This document shows positions 58,056 to 64,000 of a stretch of DNA of 64,000 nt, in pieces. The notes under the pieces were generated by a model, which was not told where the DNA came from, did no database searches, and saw nothing but the letters and a program-made list of their open reading frames with translations. The stretch's first letter is position 1; each line of letters begins with the position of its first letter. A program made the translations under genes and the position numbers. Source of the stretch: Liquidambar formosana. Its lineage: Eukaryota > Streptophyta > Magnoliopsida > Saxifragales > Altingiaceae. The DNA lies in contig CM077831.1 of the NCBI GenBank assembly GCA_039720395.1, positions 5,994,003 through 6,058,002 of the forward strand, read 5' to 3'.

Positions 58056-58700
58056 TTGCCTCGCTTTACTGAATTTTTCATTTTTTTTTTTGGGGTGCTT
58101 TACTCTTACGTCTACCGCACTTCTTCTTCTAATATCCATTCTAAACTAGGGCAGTCTAAAACCATTGTTGGCGTTCCACTCCTCTTGACGAAGGCTTGGC
58201 TCTCCTCCTCTAAGGTCCATTCAGAAGAAACCATCGGCGCCTCCTCCAATACCTCGACCCCTCTCTCCACAACAGCATCGATCGAGCTTCGGCTTTCAAG
58301 AGCTCGACGTTATTGGCTTCGGTTCCTCTGCAACCCATTCTAAAATAAGGCGGGCTGATGCTTTACTCTCCCATCTCTCAACTCTCAACCCTCAACCCTC
58401 AATCTTTCGGTATCTCATTTTGAATCGACGGTGCGTGATAGCTAGAAGAGTGAACTACTCGATGGTATGTCTGAAATTTCCTGTAGAAATTAATGTTAAT
58501 CATTGTTAATCTGTGCGTCTCATCTTCATCCTGGCAGAGTTTCTCAAAGAGGAACGAACTCCGCTCTCTGTTTCAAGATCTCCTTGTTCTAAGGCTCAAA
58601 ACCTCCCTCCTCTGTTTCAAGATCTCCTCACTAGTAAGTAATTCTCTTCTTCTCACCCACTATCTCTCTCTCTCTCTCTCTCTGTGTGGCATGGCCTTCA
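58056..58700 (+). other. captured 5'-exon-like segment, function unknown
   Basis: More GC-rich than its surroundings, with an open stretch 58056-58343 rich in Ser/Thr/Leu, CT-rich sequence, TCGATGGTATGT (a possible splice donor at about 58461), and a (CT)n run at 58663-58682. It resembles the 5' end of a plant gene (CT-rich leader and first exon). I do not recognise the gene. Confidence 0.35.
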
Positions 58701-59620
58701 TTTTGCTATAGTTATGAGTTTTGTCCATCTTTTGTGGTTTCTCGGTGCTATAGTTTTTAGGGGTTTGTCTAGATTTTGGCTGTCAATGGGTGTGTTTTTG
58801 GGTGTGATTTTTGGAGGTTTTTCTAATAGCCAAGATTCATGCCCAGATTTTTTTTTACTCTACTTTTAGCAAGAAAAACCCCATGTGTTTCTTTCACTAC
58901 TTACCTAGAAGAACCCATGTATTTCTCATTTCACTTCAACTGGAAGAACCCCTTCTTCACATCAACCAAACCCACTTGATCCCTTAAAACCCAAAACCCC
59001 AATTGCATAAATTCCCTAAATTTATCTCACACATTCTTGAGACAATGAGAAATTACTACTGGCCCATTTCATAGAATCCCATATTCTGTAAAGAAATGAT
59101 CCAAGCTGGGCACAAAAGGCACGCCCATTTCATAGAATTCCATATTATGGCGTCTGGTGCATGTTCAAAACTCAACAAAGAACTGAGATTTGGGCGGTGT
59201 TGTTGATATGCTAATAGGTTTGATTGAACTGCTTATTTCAGCTGACGGAAAGAATTGCTTATCATAAAGGTAGCAAATTTTTATAATTTTTAACTTCTGA
59301 GGATTCTTTCTAATTCTTACGGTGGCATCAAAGTGTATGCTTGTGTTTTTATTTTCTCTAGTGCATTCCAAGTGTTTGTTGTTTGGTGTCTTAGGGGTCT
59401 TTGTGCTAGGTTGCCTATCATGTTTGTGGGAGTCTTGTGGAATCATTTGGATGTCGTATGGTTGTTTATGGGTTGTCTTTTGGTGCTGTATCAGGTGTTC
59501 TTCACTTTTTTCTGGATTTAATAATATTTTGTTGCCTAAAACAAAAAGAAAAAAAAAAGAAAAAGAAAAAGTGTATGCTTGTGCTTTTTTTTTTCCCCTC
59601 TAGGAACAGGGGGTGGGGGG
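58701..59620. other. CACTA interior, no gene recognised
   Basis: Contains short open frames (58684-58869 and 59322-59625) of hydrophobic, Trp/Cys/Phe-rich composition on T-rich DNA. They look like intron or noncoding sequence. An A-rich run lies at 59545-59572. Confidence 0.5.
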
Positions 59621-59624
59621 ATTA

Positions 59625-60370
59625 AAGCCAAATCACATGATATTGGTTAGTGTCCTCAGTTGTTGTGCTCGTTTTGGTGTTCTTCAACAAGAGGTTTGGA
59701 TTCATTGATATATTGAAAAGAATGGGATTGAGGTGGATTATTTTTTAGGTGCCTCTCTGGTGATTTTTTAGGATTCATCAATATATTGAAAAAATTGGGG
59801 ATTAGGATGAATGAAATTACCTTTGTAGCTATCCTATGCGCTTTCTCTCATGCAGGGTTGGTCAAAACATGATGTGAGATGTTTGATCAAATGATTCAAG
59901 ATTATAAGATTAGGCCCAATATTGAGCACTACTCTTGTATGGTTGATCTTTTTAGTCGTGCCAATCTTTTTGATGAGGCTCGAGAGTTTATAAAGGCAAT
60001 GCCATTCCACCCAGATGTATTCATATGGGGGGCTTTGTCCAGTGGCTTGAGGATCTATGGGGAGAGATCGTTGATGGAAGATAAAGAATTGAGAGAGAAT
60101 CTAGTTGGGTTGGAACCTAGGGATAACGGAGCTTATATTCTCATGTCTAATATATATGCTTCCATTGACAAATGGGACAGTTCCACAAGAATGAGAAGGA
60201 TGATGGAAGGAATGGGATTGAAGAAGAATAATCCAGGTTGTAGCTTAATTGAGGTGGATCAGGTGGTACATGAATTTTTAGCTGGAGGAAGATTACATCC
60301 TCTGTTGAGACAAATATATGAGATGCTTGATCAAATTTACAGAGAGCTAAAGTGCAAAGCATTCCTATAA
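59625..60370 (+). pseudogene. captured pentatricopeptide repeat (PPR) gene fragment
   Basis: The C-terminal part of a PLS-type PPR protein. The open piece 59879-60370 (163 codons) begins MFDQMIQDYKIRPNIEHYSCM and goes on through DLFSRANLFDEAREFI, PDVFIWGALSSGLRIYG, GAYILMSNIYAS and MEGMGLKKNNPGCSLIEVD to VHEFLAGG, that is, the last PPR motifs followed by an E/E+ domain; no DYW domain follows. Upstream, 59625-59878 is homologous PPR sequence (VSVLSCCARFG, then VAILCAFSHAGLVKT) broken by stops, with a repeated ATATTGAAAA segment. Intact PPR proteins bind organellar RNA; this is a fragment. It is probably host sequence picked up by the CACTA element. Confidence 0.8.
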
Positions 60371-61339
60371 TTTAATTTTAATATAATTTTAAAAGATAAA
60401 AAGACAATAAAATAAATAATAGGGCTACTGCTGATTGTTCTTCTTCTCTCTTTGTTTACTTTTTCAGTTATTTTTTAAATCCAAGTTAGGTCCACAAATA
60501 TTAAAGTCAACAAGTGACTAAACAACTCATATATGTTCTATGATTTTCTTTTCTCGATCTATTCCATATATAGGGTCTTAACTGTGACATATTTGAAGTT
60601 GTTCACATTATTTATTCCATATTTAGCCATCTAACCTTAGATTGTTGTTTATAACTTTGTCCTTCACGGAAAAAGGAAAATATATTCTGTAAATTGCATG
60701 AGAACATTGCATGGAAATCACTCATATATGCATAAAGTTGTAGATGTAGACATGGTTGCTGCAGGCCTGATTATTTCTGGGTTTAAATTGACTATTCTTG
60801 TTTTGCTTATTATGCCAGAGTCCATGCTATTCTTAATGTGATGAGTTCCAAATATGCCCAATTCAGTTTCCAAAGCATATTTTTTGAACATCATTTGCAC
60901 TTCACTTTTCTCTTCTTGCGCACCACTTGCACTATATTTGTTACTGCCACAACATCACTTACAAAGATATAGAGACTGGTGGAGTCATGGAGGTGCCATG
61001 TAGATTCTATACATCACTATCAAAATTGGAAACCCTTGAAGATTCTATACCCCTGAGTATGAAGTTGGAATTAAAATATTCTTAGATTTTGCTTTTTCCA
61101 ATTCAAGATTTGGGGATAGGATCCAGTGTCCCTTTTTTTAGGTTGTCCAAAGTGGCTTGTAGATTATTGGAGAAAGTATAGAAGCATGAGAGCTACTGTG
61201 GAGAGAGATTTGAATCTGATATTTTAAAAATTATTGTTTTATGCAGAAAGTGATAATGGCTATTTAGTCTCCAATTACGGCCATATTACCTCGACCCAAA
61301 ACTTGGAAGTCACTCCTTAGTGATCCACTAACACATAGG
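60371..61339. other. CACTA interior, no gene recognised
   Basis: AT-rich sequence without convincing coding potential. It may be the 3' flank of the captured PPR gene. Confidence 0.5.
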
Positions 61340-61567
61340 AATTGTTTTTATGTGCAGCCATGGCTTTTGGAAGCCATGGCAGAGGAGTTTGGCCTCAGTT
61401 TTGTAGAAAAACGCCCCAACAGTCCAGGTTTTTATAATTGTCTTAAACTAAACAAACCCCAGCACATTGTTGTCAATGGTATCCTCTTTTCATTGTTAGA
61501 TGGTTGGACTTGCTCTCTGCAATCTGGATGCAGGAAAGGAAACTCAAAGGCTGATTTTGTGGCCTGA
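61340..61567 (+). other. possible captured exon, function unknown
   Basis: An open stretch after a possible splice acceptor (TATGTGCAG at about 61350) begins with PWLLEAMAEEFGLSFVEKRP and ends in TGA at 61565. The nucleotide motif AAGCCATGG is repeated. I do not recognise the family, and the frame may be chance. Confidence 0.25.
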
Positions 61568-63824
61568 GATAGACTTCTCTTGTATTTGAATTCAGCAGAA
61601 TTCAAATCCATATGTTGACAGGTATTATGAGGAATAGATAGCGGTATTGGTATCTTAGAACTGACTTTTAGAGGTCCAGTTTCACATTTGAAAGGTTCTT
61701 GAAAGTTGGGTGCCCCATTAAACAATGCAGGAAAAACATGTATTTTGAGGTACCTAAACAAATTTTATTTATTTATTTATTTTTTTGATTTGATACTCAA
61801 AGTCCATTTTGTGAAGCAATGGACTTTAAAATGTTCCCTCATGGGTAAGGAAGTTAGCTAACCTAGCTTATTATATTTAATTTAATGAAAAAATTTAGGT
61901 CACCCATATAATGATCAAAGATTAAGGCTGCAAGGAGGACTAGCTTCGTCATCCTCAAAATTTAGGTCACCCATATAACGTTCCCTCATGTGTTTAGTTG
62001 CCTAGAAAATTGTGGAATAGAAAATAAGTTTTTTTTATTTTATGTTCATGTTTCTAAAATGAAGAAGCATTGCACTTGATGATTTATTCTTGTTGTTTTC
62101 TTAATCTAGGAGGTAATTTTGGTATTTTGAGAAAAATTAGGGTTGACATTGTCAATTATGAGTTGACCTAAATATTTGTTTCTATGATTTTAGAGTTTCA
62201 AGTCCCTTAAAAATAGTTTTTGCATTTTTTATTTTTATTTTTGGATGAATCTGATGTGGCAGTGTAGTTGTATTATTTAAGAGTTAAAATTTGAAGAGCT
62301 AGTTTTTGAGTGCTGGTTTGTCAATGCTCAAGTGTGCATATAATCCAAGGACTGAGGCTATTAAGCTGCATTTTTAGTGTCAAAAGCTGGTGTCAACTAA
62401 AGGTTTTGATGCTATCATGTAGCTATTTTTGAGCTGACTGGATAGTTAAATTGCTACTGAATTAGTCAAGACTTGAGCTAGTTTGACACTCAATTTCAAC
62501 TATCTTGCTATAAGGACAAGTTGATATTAAGATATCAAGTCTGATGATATTGATGTGCTCTACCTTGCTCTAGTTAGGCAATTACAAGACGTTTATGATG
62601 CTGTTTGCTGTGGTAGAGGCTGGATGAATTGTGGCTATTGGGATGCTCTGAAGATCAGCTGTTAAGGTTCAAATTCTAATAGCTGATGAGGTTATTAATA
62701 GTTGGCACTATTAGTTTTCTTGTATTTCTATATAGTTGTTATAGTTGTTTTTCTTGATATAGTTGGCAATATTAGAGTTCTTGTTATACTTGTTTCTAGT
62801 TTGCCTTTTTAAGATAGTAGTGGCTAGAGCTTTCTATGTTCTACACCTTCAAGGGTTGGGTTTTTAGTTTCTGAACATATTTTGTTGCATTTCAGTTTTG
62901 CAAAATGGACAAAAGAAGGATGATGTTTCTTCCCATGAATACTGTTACAATATGCAGACATGTCCTCTTAAAGAATCAGTCTTGTTACGCCCTATAGCAA
63001 CGTAATGTGACTTATCTAGATGATGTCTACCTTTGAGTTTTTTTACTATTATGAGGGGTAGTATGTGACATATGCTCTACAACACCCTTTGAGTTGCATA
63101 TAAAAACAGTCGAGATGGGAGGAGAGAAATGGCAGACATGGATTATCCAACTATTGACTCATTGTCAAATTCTATAAATAACTCCTTATCATACAATGAT
63201 ATATTCGGAGGAACATTGTTTCTTCAAAAATTAGGATAAAAAAACAAGTGTTCAATCCTTAGGACAATATATGTGTAGATGATACAACAAGAGAAACTTG
63301 TGAGTAAACCATATTTCTTTCCACTAATAATAAATTATTTTGTTGTTTTCCATTTCAAGGACATTTGGTTGAGGCATCTTAAAAGGTCTTCTTTTTTTTG
63401 AGATTGAGAAGGCTAATGGGAGACTGTTGAAGCAGCAGATGTTTCATTGTTATATATTCTCCTTTTTGAACTTTATTTTGACATTATATATATAAATTTT
63501 GTTAGTCTAGTTTATAAACATGTACTTAAACTTAATGGATGTATGAATGTTTTTTGAATTGGGTTCAATTGGTTCAAATCTTAGATATGGATGGTTGGGA
63601 GTAGATGTTAATTGTGGATTAATGCACTTAGGAAAAAAATGATTTTGATGAATGATATATTTGTTATAACTTCTGAGTTGCTTGTGCTATCTTGGACAAT
63701 AATAGAAGATATACAAATGTATTGTTGGCATTTGATAAGCAAAGCAGGGAACAGGTTATAGACAAAAGATTATAAAAAAAATAAAATAATAAATAATATA
63801 TTAAAAAAATAAATAAATAATTTA
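61568..63824. other. CACTA interior, no gene recognised
   Basis: AT-rich, with (TTTA)n at about 61766-61780. CACCCATATAA recurs at about 61901 and 61969 next to AAAATTTAGGT and GTTCCCTCATG, suggesting a small duplication. No coding region seen. Confidence 0.5.
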
Positions 63825-64000
63825 TTACGACGTGTATGGAAAGTCGTAAATAGTTATTAACGACGTGTGAAATACGTCGTAAAAAGCATATCAACGGTAT
63901 GCCTACAGTTGTAACGATGTGCAGTGTGCGTCTTTAAAACACTTAATACGACGTATGCTGCATGTCGTTAAAACTATAAGCATACATTTTTCACGACGTT
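63825..64000. repeat. right subterminal hairpin repeats of the CACTA element
   Basis: Inverted units at about 63825-63849, 63857-63882, 63912-63937 and 63947-63970, then a CACGACGTT start at the window edge. Same ACGACGTG/CGTCGTTAA pattern as the left end, packed more tightly. Confidence 0.8.

Larger units (their letters stand above)
57658..64000. mobile_element. CACTA (En/Spm-type) DNA transposon, non-autonomous, right end outside window
   Basis: Begins CACTACAACAAAA, and both ends carry subterminal repeats built on ACGACGTG (57732-58015 and 63825-64000). I see no transposase frame in more than 6 kb. The interior holds fragments that look like host genes. The right terminal CACTA repeat should lie just past base 64000. 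It was inserted in gag of GYP-3. Confidence 0.85.

Noticed and set aside
59322..59625. three overlapping hydrophobic frames on the + strand
   Set aside because: T- and G-rich noncoding DNA in the CACTA interior. Overlapping frames in several phases and no recognisable motif.

Overview
The window is plant nuclear DNA, most likely from a eudicot, made almost entirely of nested transposable elements. I found no intact host gene and no rRNA, tRNA gene or CRISPR array. The evidence for a plant is: Copia elements with the TGGTATCAGAGC primer binding site (initiator tRNA-Met); Ty3/gypsy elements of the Tat/Ogre type (tRNA-Arg primer site, second RNase H domain, antisense genes with plant-mobile-domain-like proteins, very long LTRs); a CACTA DNA transposon; and a pentatricopeptide-repeat gene fragment. 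Percent identities and substitution counts were judged by eye, not computed.

Layout. 1-2475: 5' part of a minus-strand Copia element (COP-A), inserted in the 3' part of Tat element GYP-1. 2476-24081: GYP-1, minus strand. It has an intact antisense gene (2509-3795, + strand), pol (4126-7504), a probable 170-bp intron (7505-7674), gag-pro (7675-11042), a tRNA-Arg primer site (11869-11888) and a 2.7-kb 5' LTR. That LTR is split by a complete young Copia element, COP-B (12733-22213, target duplication TATTT). 24082-34141: older Copia element COP-C, whose 5' LTR was cut by GYP-1 and whose 3' end is duplicated in tandem. 34142-34906: right end of a still older GYP-1-type LTR that received COP-C. 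34907-36794: decayed DNA with Tat-like motifs and a 107-bp tandem repeat. 36795-47735: GYP-2, a second Tat family on the minus strand, with a 3.1-kb 3' LTR, three tandem arrays, two antisense genes (41737-44095 and 44600-45684) and the 3' half of pol. 47736-54808: Copia element COP-D, inserted in GYP-2 and lacking its 3' end. 54809-57657: gag-pro of a third Tat element (GYP-3), close to GYP-1. 57658-64000: a CACTA transposon inserted in that gag; it runs off the window and carries captured gene fragments.

The Copia copies are deletion derivatives with shortened gag, almost no protease and no 5' reverse transcriptase. They must be moved by proteins from elsewhere, yet COP-B has nearly identical LTRs. 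The Tat elements encode gag, protease, reverse transcriptase, two RNase H domains and integrase on one strand, and on the other strand nuclear-looking proteins of the plant-mobile-domain type.

The most interesting signal is that the antisense genes of the Tat elements appear to be framed by control modules also found in the LTRs. Upstream there is a CTCGGGTGACC palindrome followed by a TATA box. At the converging 3' ends there is a bulged hairpin (CTACGTA ... TACGTAGTTC) whose inner stem changes sequence but stays complementary in two LTR families and two internal regions.
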